From assembly GCF_042492175.1 (NCBI RefSeq), contig NZ_CP170453.1, positions 2,170,001 through 2,234,000 of the forward strand: a stretch of DNA of 64,000 bases, in the 5' to 3' direction. This document shows, one piece after another, positions 25,240 through 35,132 of the stretch; position 1 is the stretch's first letter, and every line of letters starts with the position of its first letter. The notes below the pieces were generated by a model that had not been told where the DNA came from, did no database searches, and saw nothing but the letters and a program-made list of their open reading frames with translations. The DNA is from CAJXSN01 sp947492235 (GTDB lineage Bacteria > Pseudomonadota > Alphaproteobacteria > Sphingomonadales > Sphingomonadaceae). Both the position numbers and the translations under genes were made by a program.

Positions 25240-25379
25240 GGCGCAAACCCCTCCAAGGTTCTGAAAACACTGCCCGGATTAGGAAATTTTGCTCAACACC
25301 GGGTTAATGCGCGCATGAAGCGTCATACTTGCCCCCATACTTGCCACCATGCGCCGCCCATAATAGAGCGCCCAGCGAC

Positions 25380-26174
25380 ATGAAGCGCACCCATCTCCCC
25401 CTCAACGCCCTGCGCGTGTTCGACGCGGCGGCCCGGCATCTCAGCTTCACCCGCGCGGCGGACGAGCTGGCGGTGACGCCTGCTGCTGTCGGCCAGCAGA
25501 TCCGCGCGCTGGAGGATCATCTGGGCACCGTGCTGTTTCGCCGCACGTCCAAGGGGCTGAAGCTGACCGAGGAGGGCTGCGCTGGTCTCGATGCCCTGCG
25601 TGAGGGGTTCCTGCGGTTCGAGGAGAGCGTGCAGGCGATGCAGGCGGGGCAGGCGAGCGACCGCTATACCATCGCCGCGCCCCGCGAGTTTTACGCCCAG
25701 TGGCTCGCCCCGCGTCTGGCCGCCTTCCGCGCCGCCAATCCCGGCATTCATTACCAGCTGGTCGAGAACGAGGACGCCGACTTTACCGAGGCGAATCTCG
25801 ACGTCGCCATCCGCCTGGTCGACGGGCCGGGCGATCTGGAGGGCGTGGAACTGGCCCCTGCTCGCCGGGTGGTGGTGGCTGCTCCCAACACGAAAGCCGA
25901 GGACTGGATCGACTGGCCCGGTGCTCCGCTGCCCGATGGCGCGGTGGCGACGGTGCAGGTCGGCAATGCCGGGCAAGCGCTCAGCAGCGCGGTGGCCGGG
26001 CTGGGCAAGGCAGTGCTGCCCTATCTGCTGGTCGAGGAAGCGCTGGAGGCGGGCAAGCTGGAGGCGCTGGAAGGTCCGGACGAGGGCCGCCGCGCCTACT
26101 GGCTGGTCGCCCCCACACCGCAATGGCGGCAGAAAAAGGTGAAGGCGCTGGTCGCGCACCTCACACAGGCGTGA
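25380..26174 (+). CDS. LysR family transcriptional regulator (GcvA-like)
   Basis: This 264-aa protein has the GcvA-type N-terminus LPLNALRVFDAAARHLSFTRAADELAVTPAAVGQQIRALE and an effector domain that is shorter than usual (260 instead of about 295 aa), ending soon after APTPQWRQKKVKAL. The frame is intact. Its TGA overlaps the GTG start of the following acetyltransferase gene (GTGA), so the two are co-translated; the regulator could control that acetyltransferase. The ligand is unknown. Confidence 0.9.
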   Translation: MKRTHLPLNALRVFDAAARHLSFTRAADELAVTPAAVGQQIRALEDHLGTVLFRRTSKGLKLTEEGCAGLDALREGFLRFEESVQAMQAGQASDRYTIAAPREFYAQWLAPRLAAFRAANPGIHYQLVENEDADFTEANLDVAIRLVDGPGDLEGVELAPARRVVVAAPNTKAEDWIDWPGAPLPDGAVATVQVGNAGQALSSAVAGLGKAVLPYLLVEEALEAGKLEALEGPDEGRRAYWLVAPTPQWRQKKVKALVAHLTQA

Positions 26175-26710
26175 CCGGTCCGCTGGTACAGACCCTGACC
26201 ACGGACCGCTTCACCATGCGGCCCCTGCGGCGCGAGGATGCCGCCGCGCTGTTCCCGACCCTGTCCGACCCCGCGCAATGCCTCTATCTGACGCGGCCTG
26301 CGTTCGAGAGCGAGGAGGAGCTGTGGGGCTGGCTGGCCGATCCCGACTGGCCGGGCCTGACATGGATTGCCGAGGATGCGCGGGGGACTGTCGCAGGCCG
26401 CTTCATCATCGTGGCTGCTCCCCATGAAGGTGTGGAAGAAATCGGCTATATCGTGTGCGGGGAAGCGCAGGGACAGGGCGTCGCCAGGGAATGCGCGAGC
26501 GCGCTGATCGCCCACCGGTTTGCGAGCGGCGTGCGCAAGATCACCGCCGAAGTGGACGCCCGCAACACCCCCTCCGTGCGCCTGCTGGAAAGCCTCGGCT
26601 TTACGAAAGAGGCGCACTTCCGCGAGCACGAAGTGACCCACGCGGGAATGTGTGATGTGCTGTGGTATGGGATGTTGCGGGGGGAGCCCGCGACAAGGAC
26701 AGCCCAATAA
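26171..26710 (+). CDS. GNAT family N-acetyltransferase (RimJ/RimL-like)
   Basis: This 179-aa protein has LTTDRFTMRPLRREDAAALFP, the entry strand of RimJ/RimL-type GNATs, EEIGYIVCGEAQGQGVARECASALI as the acetyl-CoA loop (a variant of Q/RxxGxG/A), and VDARNTPSVRLLESLGFTKEAHFREHE. It would acetylate an N-terminal or small-molecule amine; the substrate is unknown. The GTG at 26171 is chosen for its 4-base overlap with the LysR stop; an internal ATG at 26216 would remove the first beta strand. Confidence 0.88.
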   Translation: MTGPLVQTLTTDRFTMRPLRREDAAALFPTLSDPAQCLYLTRPAFESEEELWGWLADPDWPGLTWIAEDARGTVAGRFIIVAAPHEGVEEIGYIVCGEAQGQGVARECASALIAHRFASGVRKITAEVDARNTPSVRLLESLGFTKEAHFREHEVTHAGMCDVLWYGMLRGEPATRTAQ

Positions 26711-26730
26711 GCTTGGTGGCGGAGCACGGC

Positions 26731-26820
26731 GCGCGACCAGCGCGTCGCAAGGGCGACCGCCCGCCCGCAGCGCCGCAGGCGCGAGGATTTCGCGCGCCGG
26801 ATGGCGTGCGGACAACACAA
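26731..26820. repeat. Dispersed intergenic repeat, copy 2
   Basis: It shares GCGCGACCAG, CCGCCCGCAGCG, GCGAGGA-TCGCGC, CCGGATGG and GTGCGGA blocks, in the same order, with the copy at 4922-5026. It lies between the GNAT gene and the 3' end of the NACHT-like gene, at the point where base composition drops. Confidence 0.55.
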
Positions 26821-26940
26821 ACTCGGGGGGCAGCTGCGCCTTGGCATGTGTGGAAGAAAATGAACCTGTGGGCCGTCGCCATGCGCACACCATAATCGAT
26901 CGCGACTCATAAAATTCTACACTGGAAAGTTTCGGCGGAC

Positions 26941-29163
26941 TTATTTGGATTGTTTGTCGACGTATTCTGCAATTGAGATTTGGAGCAAGTCTGACAAGAA
27001 ACTGTGAACCTCTTCTGGAGGATGCTTCAGGTCGAGAAACGCATCTCTGTTGCGGATATGATAAAAGTCAGACGGACGGCCCGACGTGCCCGCATTCGTG
27101 GTGCTGACAAGCAATTCGTGCTTTTCAAGAGTCTTGCGAAGTTCCGGCCAGCTCGAGTCATGAAGAATTCGCTGAGCAAGCGGATCATTCTCATCGTCTT
27201 TCAGCCAATAGCGACGAAAGCGGACAATTCTTTGAAGCAGTTTGAAGTGGGGAAGATTCGAAATTGCTTCTCCCATCTTCTCGATACTTTCGCGATGCTC
27301 TACCTCATCCATCGACCTTTCAAGATACCAAGCATCAATTTCATCGGGGTTCGAAATTTCAACGCCATTGAGTACGAGAAGCGTAGGCCGAGGCATGCTC
27401 CGTGGCGGCAAAGTGCCATTGTCCGCAATGAGGGTGAATATTTGACACGTGTTATCAAAACTAATCGCCCGGAAATCACAGCCCTTCGCACTTAGTTGTG
27501 AAAAAATGACTGCGCTCAAATACAAAGAATCGATTGTTTCCGAAATGAAAGCTTCTTCAAGAAATATGTTGGAGTATTGTGGTTCGCGACCCGTTTCCGA
27601 ATTCGACAAAATGGTCATTGATATGGCAAGTAAGTTTCGGCGAGTTCTATCGTTATCCGAAAACGAATTTGATGATGCTTCGCAAAATATTATTACTGAC
27701 TCTGTATATTCCTGATCTAAGTAAGAAAATTGCGTTCCTAGAGTCTCTAAAAAATCAATATTGAGAATATTCCTGCGAACAAATTTTGGTAATTCACGTG
27801 CTCCCAGACTAATTATCGTCGCGTGGGACAGCCAATAATTGAAGGTGTTTTCGTGGATAAATCGTAGGCGCCCGTTTTGTTTGTCTTGTGTTAGGAAGGC
27901 GATGACTGATGCGCGATTGCGAAGAATGCCTCTGACTTCTTCAGGGAACCCTTCGGAAGCGACGTCGGAGAGCCAAGCGAGATTAGATGATGCGATGCTG
28001 TCGGTTTGGTTTTCAGCCATCTCCCGCGCCACTTCGACCATTAGGGTCTCAATGAATGACTTTCGTTGAGTAGTTGGGACAACCCGATCGACATTATCTC
28101 CAAATTTCTCAAGTTCGCGGTCAAGAAGTGAGCGCATTATGAAGGTAAGAAGATCATCAAGTTCGCCTTTCTCAAGACTTGAGGGAATTTCAGGCTGTCC
28201 GAGCTGGACTAGGAAGAATGGCCGCAGTGCATATGAGGCTGGAGAAAGGAGGGTCTTGACCTCGTCTCTACCCAGGGTTTCGTCGGTCCAAGATCGACTC
28301 TTCAGCCATTGTCGCGCTGCGGTCGATTGCACTGGCTGGACTTCGATCGAGCCGACTACATCATCCGGCGAAACAGATGGCAAGGCTCGCAAGATCGTCT
28401 CCTTACTCACAAACGTCTCTCGCCCCGCGAGTAGAACATGTGCTGAACCCTTAATTCGTGAGATGAGTTCATTAATCTGAGCCCATGCTAATTCGTAGCC
28501 ATTTGGATCTCCTAGTTCATCGAAGCCATCGACAGCCAGAAGTATGAGTCCGTGTTTGATCAACGCAGGTATTTGGTCAAAGGTTACATCAGTTCGTAAG
28601 GATTGAAGGTTTATGGCAATGAGATCGTCGATATTCTGAAGGATCTTCCCCCGACTTTCGAGGTGAAGAACTAAGCGCTTTTGACTTTTCGTAAATTCTC
28701 TTGCGCGCTTCTGCGCAAAAGACTTGATCACCACAGTTTTTCCAATCCCGGCTGGCCCATCGAGCAGAGCAAGCGATAGGGGGTTTGTGTTGTCCGAGAA
28801 AAAGCCCTCTACAATCTCGATTGATGCCGCAGGCGTCGATGCATCCAGCGCAGCATTTATTATGATCGGATCTTTCGGAAGCTCGTTCGCCAATACAGTC
28901 TGCTGATTGAGCGCCCATTTTTTCAAATTCGCGTATTCTTCGCTCGCTAGGAGGGAACGAACGTTGGAGAACTTACGAATTGATCCTTCGCAATCCTCGT
29001 CAATTGTGTTGGAATTCAGGCTAATGATTCGCGCAATGCCGTTCCGAACTAGCCTGATCGCTTTACCGCATTCGAATTCGACTATCTGGGGTGGGCCGGT
29101 GCCGATGTCAGCGAACGGTGCGAGGTCGTCGCTTAGGCTTTGAATGCTGTCTTCGGTGTGCAT
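26941..29163 (-). CDS. NACHT-like STAND P-loop ATPase (candidate defence protein)
   Basis: This 740-aa protein has an N-terminal region of about 125 residues with no recognised fold and then an NTPase core. Walker A is DGPAGIGKTVVIKSFA (Lys142/Thr143). Walker B is LILLAVDGFDELGD (206-219), with the small residue and second acidic Asp-Glu pair typical of NACHT domains. An arginine sits in VLLAGRETF (sensor-like, Arg248). The C-terminal 450 residues look helical, with a winged-helix-like end (LKKTLEKHELLV region) but no LRR, WD40 or TPR repeats. The base composition is far more A/T-rich than neighbours. SD GAGG precedes the ATG, which lies 31 bp inside the NYN gene. Confidence 0.8.
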   Translation of the reverse strand: MHTEDSIQSLSDDLAPFADIGTGPPQIVEFECGKAIRLVRNGIARIISLNSNTIDEDCEGSIRKFSNVRSLLASEEYANLKKWALNQQTVLANELPKDPIIINAALDASTPAASIEIVEGFFSDNTNPLSLALLDGPAGIGKTVVIKSFAQKRAREFTKSQKRLVLHLESRGKILQNIDDLIAINLQSLRTDVTFDQIPALIKHGLILLAVDGFDELGDPNGYELAWAQINELISRIKGSAHVLLAGRETFVSKETILRALPSVSPDDVVGSIEVQPVQSTAARQWLKSRSWTDETLGRDEVKTLLSPASYALRPFFLVQLGQPEIPSSLEKGELDDLLTFIMRSLLDRELEKFGDNVDRVVPTTQRKSFIETLMVEVAREMAENQTDSIASSNLAWLSDVASEGFPEEVRGILRNRASVIAFLTQDKQNGRLRFIHENTFNYWLSHATIISLGARELPKFVRRNILNIDFLETLGTQFSYLDQEYTESVIIFCEASSNSFSDNDRTRRNLLAISMTILSNSETGREPQYSNIFLEEAFISETIDSLYLSAVIFSQLSAKGCDFRAISFDNTCQIFTLIADNGTLPPRSMPRPTLLVLNGVEISNPDEIDAWYLERSMDEVEHRESIEKMGEAISNLPHFKLLQRIVRFRRYWLKDDENDPLAQRILHDSSWPELRKTLEKHELLVSTTNAGTSGRPSDFYHIRNRDAFLDLKHPPEEVHSFLSDLLQISIAEYVDKQSK

Positions 29164-29786
29164 TGCAGATCCTCTATTTTTAAAAAGGGAGCTAGCGCGC
29201 GCCTACGCGCTAGTAAGACCATTGAGGCTGAACCGTTGCGGATCGCGTCTGCGGTAATTATTGGAGGGGTCAAATCGTCGTCTTCACCAAGGACTAATAA
29301 CCATGTGTTTCGGTCGGAGTGTGCAGCATGTACGAGGTCCGTAGCAAGCGCTGTATCGACCATTTTCTCTTCAGATTTCTTGCTATCGACTAAGGACTTG
29401 CGAAAAGTATTTGGGAGATGACAATTATAATGCGGGTGCAGTCGATTTGGCCGAGCAAGAAGAAGAGTCTCTCCTAAAGCGTACTCGTCTCGAATGAGTA
29501 CGTTGGCTCGACGAGATATAATGGAAAGATCAATGCTACTAAGAGCGTTTATGACCGCCTTTCTTCCAGCAGTCGCTTCAAATCCTCGACGGAACCCATA
29601 ATAAATTCGAAGTTGAACCCTAAATCGCGTGGTGTCGCATGCTGAATGTAGGGCAGTGCCTACTACTCGGCCTACATAATCGAGCGTGCGAGACGCGCCC
29701 TCTTGAGTGCCTCGCAATTCAGAATCGACTGCGGCGTGAGACTGCGAGTTCCAGTCAATAAATGCGATTGCGTCGGCAGTTGGCAT
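29133..29786 (-). CDS. NYN/PIN-like ribonuclease domain protein
   Basis: This 217-aa protein shows the NYN nuclease pattern. Strand 1 is AIAFIDWNSQ with Asp11 and Asn13; the middle is EEKMVDTALATDLVHAA with Asp144 and Asp150; the last acidic motif is LVLGEDDDLTPPI with Asp169-171 (compare the SGDSDFxPLI of the family). These carboxylates would hold the metal of an RNase. It is the first gene of the pair and overlaps the NACHT-like ATPase by 31 bp, so the ATPase is likely its regulator or sensor. No canonical RBS precedes ATG 29786. It is A/T-rich like its partner, consistent with horizontal transfer. Confidence 0.75.
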   Translation of the reverse strand: MPTADAIAFIDWNSQSHAAVDSELRGTQEGASRTLDYVGRVVGTALHSACDTTRFRVQLRIYYGFRRGFEATAGRKAVINALSSIDLSIISRRANVLIRDEYALGETLLLARPNRLHPHYNCHLPNTFRKSLVDSKKSEEKMVDTALATDLVHAAHSDRNTWLLVLGEDDDLTPPIITADAIRNGSASMVLLARRRALAPFLKIEDLQCTPKTAFKA

Positions 29787-30251
29787 TGGGAAGCTCTAGA
29801 TTTTCTGATGACGTTGGCAAGTCATTACATCATCTAGCCCCTCCCACTTGACCCCCAAACCAATCCCCCCTAATGGCCCCCCATCCGATGCCCGCTCCAC
29901 AAAAGCAGGCGCTCGGACAGATAGAGCTGAACATTGCCGGTTATGTCCCGGGAGCCTGCTGCCTTGCGCGGTTTGGCTCTTTTCTATTGGGGTTGGTCTG
30001 GTCTGCCTGAGGTCCTTGCTTTTGCCGGGATGACGGGGGATCGGGACAATCGCCGGGCAGCCGTCAAAGTAACCCGGTGGCCGTGTGGGCTGCTTGGTGG
30101 AGTGTTTCAGGCTTGTGCGAGTGCGCCGGTTCGCGCCTTCGGGGGTTCATCCTTCGACAGGCTCAGGACGAACGGCTTTTTCGCGCAGACCTCAGACACA
30201 TCATCAGGCATCCCGCTAGTCGCCATCATCACAACGGTGAAGCGAGAAACT
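29787..30251. other. Intergenic region between the island and rpsL
   Basis: There is no gene in 465 bp. The first about 60 bp are A/T-rich and hold the promoter region of the NYN/NACHT pair. The rest returns to high GC and forms the rpsL leader. A possible but weak rpsL promoter is TTGACC (29848-29853) with TAATGG 17 bp later. A 24-bp dispersed repeat lies at 30152-30175. Confidence 0.5.
30152..30175. repeat. 24-bp dispersed repeat in rpsL leader
   Basis: The unit CTTCGACAGGCTCAGGACGA plus ACGG is the same sequence as both arms of the inverted pair at 63433-63502. This short element is therefore present at least three times in the window, always intergenic. Confidence 0.8.
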
Positions 30252-30623
30252 ATGCCGACGATTAACCAGCTGGTCCGCAAGGGCCGCGTTCCGCAGAAGA
30301 CCAAGTCCAAGGTCCCTGCCATGGAAGCGAACCCGCAGAAGCGCGGCGTTTGCACGCGCGTCTATACGACGACCCCGAAGAAGCCGAACTCCGCTCTGCG
30401 TAAGGTTGCCAAGGTGCGCCTGACGAACCAGCGCGAAGTCATCACCTACATCCCCGGTGAGGGCCACAACCTGCAGGAGCACTCCGTTGTGCTGATCCGC
30501 GGCGGGCGTGTGCGCGACCTTCCCGGCGTTCGCTACCACGTCCTGCGCGGCGTGCTCGATACGCAAGGGGTCAAGGACCGCAAGCAGTCGCGTTCGAAGT
30601 ACGGCGCCAAGCGTCCGAAGTAA
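30252..30623 (+). CDS. rpsL: 30S ribosomal protein S12
   Basis: This 123-aa S12 of the decoding centre starts MPTINQLVRKGR, which is normal for alphaproteobacteria. Lys43 in TTTPKKPNSALRK is wild type, but the residue matching E. coli Lys88 is Arg (GGRVRDLPGVRYH). The same change gives streptomycin resistance in enteric and mycobacterial laboratory mutants. It may simply be the norm in this lineage. First gene of the str part of the cluster, followed by two strong hairpins before rpsG. Confidence 0.98.
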   Translation: MPTINQLVRKGRVPQKTKSKVPAMEANPQKRGVCTRVYTTTPKKPNSALRKVAKVRLTNQREVITYIPGEGHNLQEHSVVLIRGGRVRDLPGVRYHVLRGVLDTQGVKDRKQSRSKYGAKRPK

Positions 30624-30681
30624 TAGGTGCTTGCCACGCGCGATGCAGCGGGTGGTGAGGTTTTGAGTTTTTGTGGGGTGC

Positions 30682-30703
30682 GGTCAGCACATCCGTGCTG
30701 ACC
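30682..30703. repeat. Hairpin 1 between rpsL and rpsG
   Basis: GGTCAGCAC and GTGCTGACC form a perfect 9-bp stem around ATCC. No T-run follows, so it is not a simple terminator. It stands 9 bp before a far larger inverted repeat. Confidence 0.8.
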
Positions 30704-30712
30704 TCGGTGCCA

Positions 30713-30784
30713 GCCCGTCTCCCCCTCCCAACCACCCGATAGGGTCCAGATACTGGATCGGGTGGTTGGGAGGGGGAGACGGGC
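30713..30784. repeat. 28-bp perfect inverted repeat between rpsL and rpsG
   Basis: The arms at 30713-30740 and 30757-30784 are exact reverse complements over 28 bp (beginning GCCCGTCTCCCCCTCC). The 16-bp loop contains the smaller CCAG/CTGG pair. As RNA it would be one of the most stable hairpins in the operon, placed 35 bp before the rpsG start. No T-run; a processing site, attenuator or mobile REP-like element are all possible. Confidence 0.9.
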
Positions 30785-30819
30785 AGGCACCGCCCCGAAC
30801 TCCGAAGGAGTGAGAAAGA

Positions 30820-31290
30820 ATGTCACGTCGTCGTCGTCCCGAGAAACGGGAAATCCTGCCCGATCCGAAGTTCAAGGATCTGGTGCTGTCGAAGTTCATG
30901 AACAACCTGATGCTGGATGGCAAAAAAGCCACCGCAGAGGGCATCGTCTATTCCGCGCTGGAAACGGTCGAGACCAAGGCCAAGACCGATCCGGTGCAGA
31001 TGTTCCATGACGCGCTGAACAACATCAAGCCGCAGGTCGAGGTCCGCAGCCGCCGTGTGGGTGGTGCAACCTATCAGGTGCCGGTCGAGGTTCGCCCCGA
31101 GCGTGCCCAGGCGCTGGCCATTCGCTGGCTGATCTCGTCCGCACGCGGTCGCCCGGAAACCACCATGGCGGCGCGTCTTTCGGCAGAGCTGATGGATGCG
31201 GCCAACAATCGCGGCAATGCAGTGAAGAAGCGTGAAGACGCGCACCGCATGGCCGACGCCAACCGCGCTTTCAGCCACTATCGCTGGTAG
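30820..31290 (+). CDS. rpsG: 30S ribosomal protein S7
   Basis: This 156-aa primary 16S-binding protein of the small-subunit head is of full length (MSRRRRPEKREILPDPKF ... ANRAFSHYRW). In E. coli S7 is the autoregulator of the str operon by binding the rpsL–rpsG spacer; here that spacer is replaced by the two hairpins listed above. ATG 30820 is preceded by GGAG at a somewhat long distance and GTGAGAAAGA directly upstream. Confidence 0.98.
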   Translation: MSRRRRPEKREILPDPKFKDLVLSKFMNNLMLDGKKATAEGIVYSALETVETKAKTDPVQMFHDALNNIKPQVEVRSRRVGGATYQVPVEVRPERAQALAIRWLISSARGRPETTMAARLSAELMDAANNRGNAVKKREDAHRMADANRAFSHYRW

Positions 31291-31355
31291 GGCGCGCTGC
31301 TTGCGGGGCGGGGCGAAAGCCGGTGCACTTCAAGCTGTCACAAAACTAACTATAT

Positions 31356-31388
31356 GGGGAGCCGGGCGCCGCGAGGGCGTCGCTCCCC
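31356..31388. repeat. Hairpin in the rpsG–fusA spacer
   Basis: GGGGAGC and GCTCCCC form perfect arms, with GC-rich sequence between that can extend the stem. It ends 22 bp before the fusA start. It lacks a T-run and probably stabilises or paces the transcript. Confidence 0.6.
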
Positions 31389-31410
31389 AATCGACCCGAG
31401 GATAAAGATT

Positions 31411-33543
<2,133 letters not shown>

Positions 33544-33561
33544 GGCGGGCAACACAGCTAG

Positions 33562-33590
33562 GGGCGGCGCCTGAATTTCGGGAGCCGCCC
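33562..33590. repeat. Hairpin in the fusA–tuf spacer
   Basis: GGGCGGC (33562-33568) and GCCGCCC (33584-33590) form perfect arms around CGCCTGAATTTCGGGA-type loop sequence. There is no T-run, so partial attenuation or RNA stabilisation rather than full termination is likely. Confidence 0.6.
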
Positions 33591-33633
33591 ATTCTCCCAC
33601 AGAACACTCTTTCAAGACAAAGGTATTGAGAAA

Positions 33634-34809
33634 ATGGCGAAGGAAAAATTCGAGCGGAACAAGCCGCACTGCAACGTTGGCACCATCGGTCACGTTGACC
33701 ATGGTAAGACCACGCTGACCGCGGCGATCACCAAGGTTATGGGTTCGGCTGTCGATTTCGCAAACATCGACAAGGCTCCCGAAGAGCGTGAGCGCGGGAT
33801 CACGATCTCGACCGCACACGTCGAGTATGAGACCGATGCACGTCACTACGCGCACGTCGATTGCCCGGGCCACGCTGACTACGTGAAGAACATGATCACC
33901 GGTGCTGCCCAGATGGACGGCGCTATTCTGGTTGTGAACGCTGCTGACGGCCCGATGCCGCAGACCCGCGAGCACATCCTGCTTGCCCGTCAGGTCGGCG
34001 TGCCGGCTCTGGTCGTTTACCTGAACAAGGTCGACCAGGTCGACGACGAAGAACTGCTCGAGCTGGTTGAGCTGGAAGTTCGTGAACTGTTGAGCGACTA
34101 CGATTTCGACGGCGACAACATTCCGATCATCAAGGGTTCGGCTCTGGCCGCACTTGAAGGCCGTGACGAAGAAATCGGCGAAAAGTCGATCAAGGAACTG
34201 ATGGACGCTGTCGACAGCTACATCCCTCAGCCCGAGCGTCCGGTCGATCAGGACTTCCTGATGCCGATCGAAGACGTGTTCTCGATCTCGGGTCGTGGTA
34301 CGGTTGTGACCGGCCGCGTCGAAACCGGCGTTGTGAACGTTGGCGACGAAGTCGAAATCGTTGGCATCAAGGAAACCGGCAAGACGACGGTGACCGGCGT
34401 GGAAATGTTCCGCAAGCTGCTCGACCGCGGTGAAGCTGGTGACAACATCGGTGCACTGGTTCGCGGCGTTGGCCGTGAAGACGTCGAGCGTGGTCAGGTT
34501 CTCGCGAAGCCCGGTTCGGTTAACCCGCACACGGAATTCAGCGCAGAAGTCTACGTTCTGTCGAAGGACGAGGGCGGCCGTCACACGCCGTTCTTCGCCA
34601 ACTACCGTCCGCAGTTCTACTTCCGCACGACCGACGTGACGGGCGAAGTGATCCTGCCGGAAGGCACCGAGATGGTGATGCCGGGCGACAACGTGACGAT
34701 CGACGTCAAGCTGATCGCTCCGATCGCCATGGACCAGGGTCTGCGCTTCGCAATCCGCGAAGGCGGCCGTACGGTCGGCTCGGGCGTGGTCGGCAAGATC
34801 AAGGCCTAA
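33634..34809 (+). CDS. tuf: Translation elongation factor Tu
   Basis: This 391-aa GTPase delivers aminoacyl-tRNA to the ribosome. Motifs are GTIGHVDHGKTTLTAA, RERGITIS, DCPGHADYVKNM and NKVDQVDD, and the C-terminal barrel ends GSGVVGKIKA. The length is slightly below the usual 394-396, with a compact loop after the G domain. Codon use in this gene is strongly biased, as expected for high expression. It is followed by a strong terminator. Confidence 0.98.
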   Translation: MAKEKFERNKPHCNVGTIGHVDHGKTTLTAAITKVMGSAVDFANIDKAPEERERGITISTAHVEYETDARHYAHVDCPGHADYVKNMITGAAQMDGAILVVNAADGPMPQTREHILLARQVGVPALVVYLNKVDQVDDEELLELVELEVRELLSDYDFDGDNIPIIKGSALAALEGRDEEIGEKSIKELMDAVDSYIPQPERPVDQDFLMPIEDVFSISGRGTVVTGRVETGVVNVGDEVEIVGIKETGKTTVTGVEMFRKLLDRGEAGDNIGALVRGVGREDVERGQVLAKPGSVNPHTEFSAEVYVLSKDEGGRHTPFFANYRPQFYFRTTDVTGEVILPEGTEMVMPGDNVTIDVKLIAPIAMDQGLRFAIREGGRTVGSGVVGKIKA

Positions 34810-34844
34810 ACGCCAGCGCGCCTTAGGGCGCAGGCGACAAAAGC

Positions 34845-34884
34845 GGGCTCGGTCCTCCCTCGGGAAGGCCGGGCCCCTTTTTTT
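34845..34884 (+). terminator. Rho-independent terminator after tuf
   Basis: GGGCTCGGTCCTCCC pairs with GGGAAGGCCGGGCCC (two G-T pairs), followed by CCTTTTTTT. It separates the str operon from the S10 operon. Confidence 0.88.
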
Positions 34885-34957
34885 GCGGGCCGACGCCCTG
34901 TGCGCACGCCCCGCAGGGTGGCCCCGCAGTAAGTGTAAAATCGGCGGAGATCGGGGG

Positions 34958-34986
34958 TTGCCAGATTCCCAACCGCGCCGTATACG
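34958..34986 (+). promoter_or_regulatory. Probable S10 operon promoter
   Basis: TTGCCA (34958-34963) and TATACG (34981-34986) are separated by exactly 17 bp. Both are close to the sigma-70 consensus, in the 250-bp gap between the tuf terminator and rpsJ. Predicted transcription would begin near 34993, giving an rpsJ leader of about 140 nt. Confidence 0.65.
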
Positions 34987-35034
34987 CGCCCCACACAGAG
35001 CGGGATTCGTCCTGCTTAAATGAAATTCTTGCAA

Positions 35035-35086
35035 GGCCGCCCGTTCCGGGGAACCGGGAAACAGCGGGGCGGGCCTTTCTTTTTTT
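35035..35086 (+). terminator. Terminator-like leader structure (possible attenuator) before rpsJ
   Basis: GGCCGCCCG pairs with CGGGGCGGGCC (one bulged base), with an inner GTTCC/GGAAC hairpin. TTTCTTTTTTT follows directly. It lies downstream of the predicted promoter and 47 bp before rpsJ, so it would act inside the leader. In E. coli the S10 leader carries an L4-responsive attenuator; this could be an analogue. Confidence 0.6.
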
Positions 35087-35132
35087 GCGGGTAAGAGATT
35101 GCTCGCTTGGCTCTTTCGCATCGGTGTAGGTA

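Noticed and set aside
26941..29163. Plain AAA+ or transport ATPase
   Set aside because: The LLAVDGFDEL Walker B with doubled acidic residues, the large helical C-terminus and pairing with a nuclease point to a NACHT/STAND protein; ABC signature and AAA+ second region of homology are not seen.
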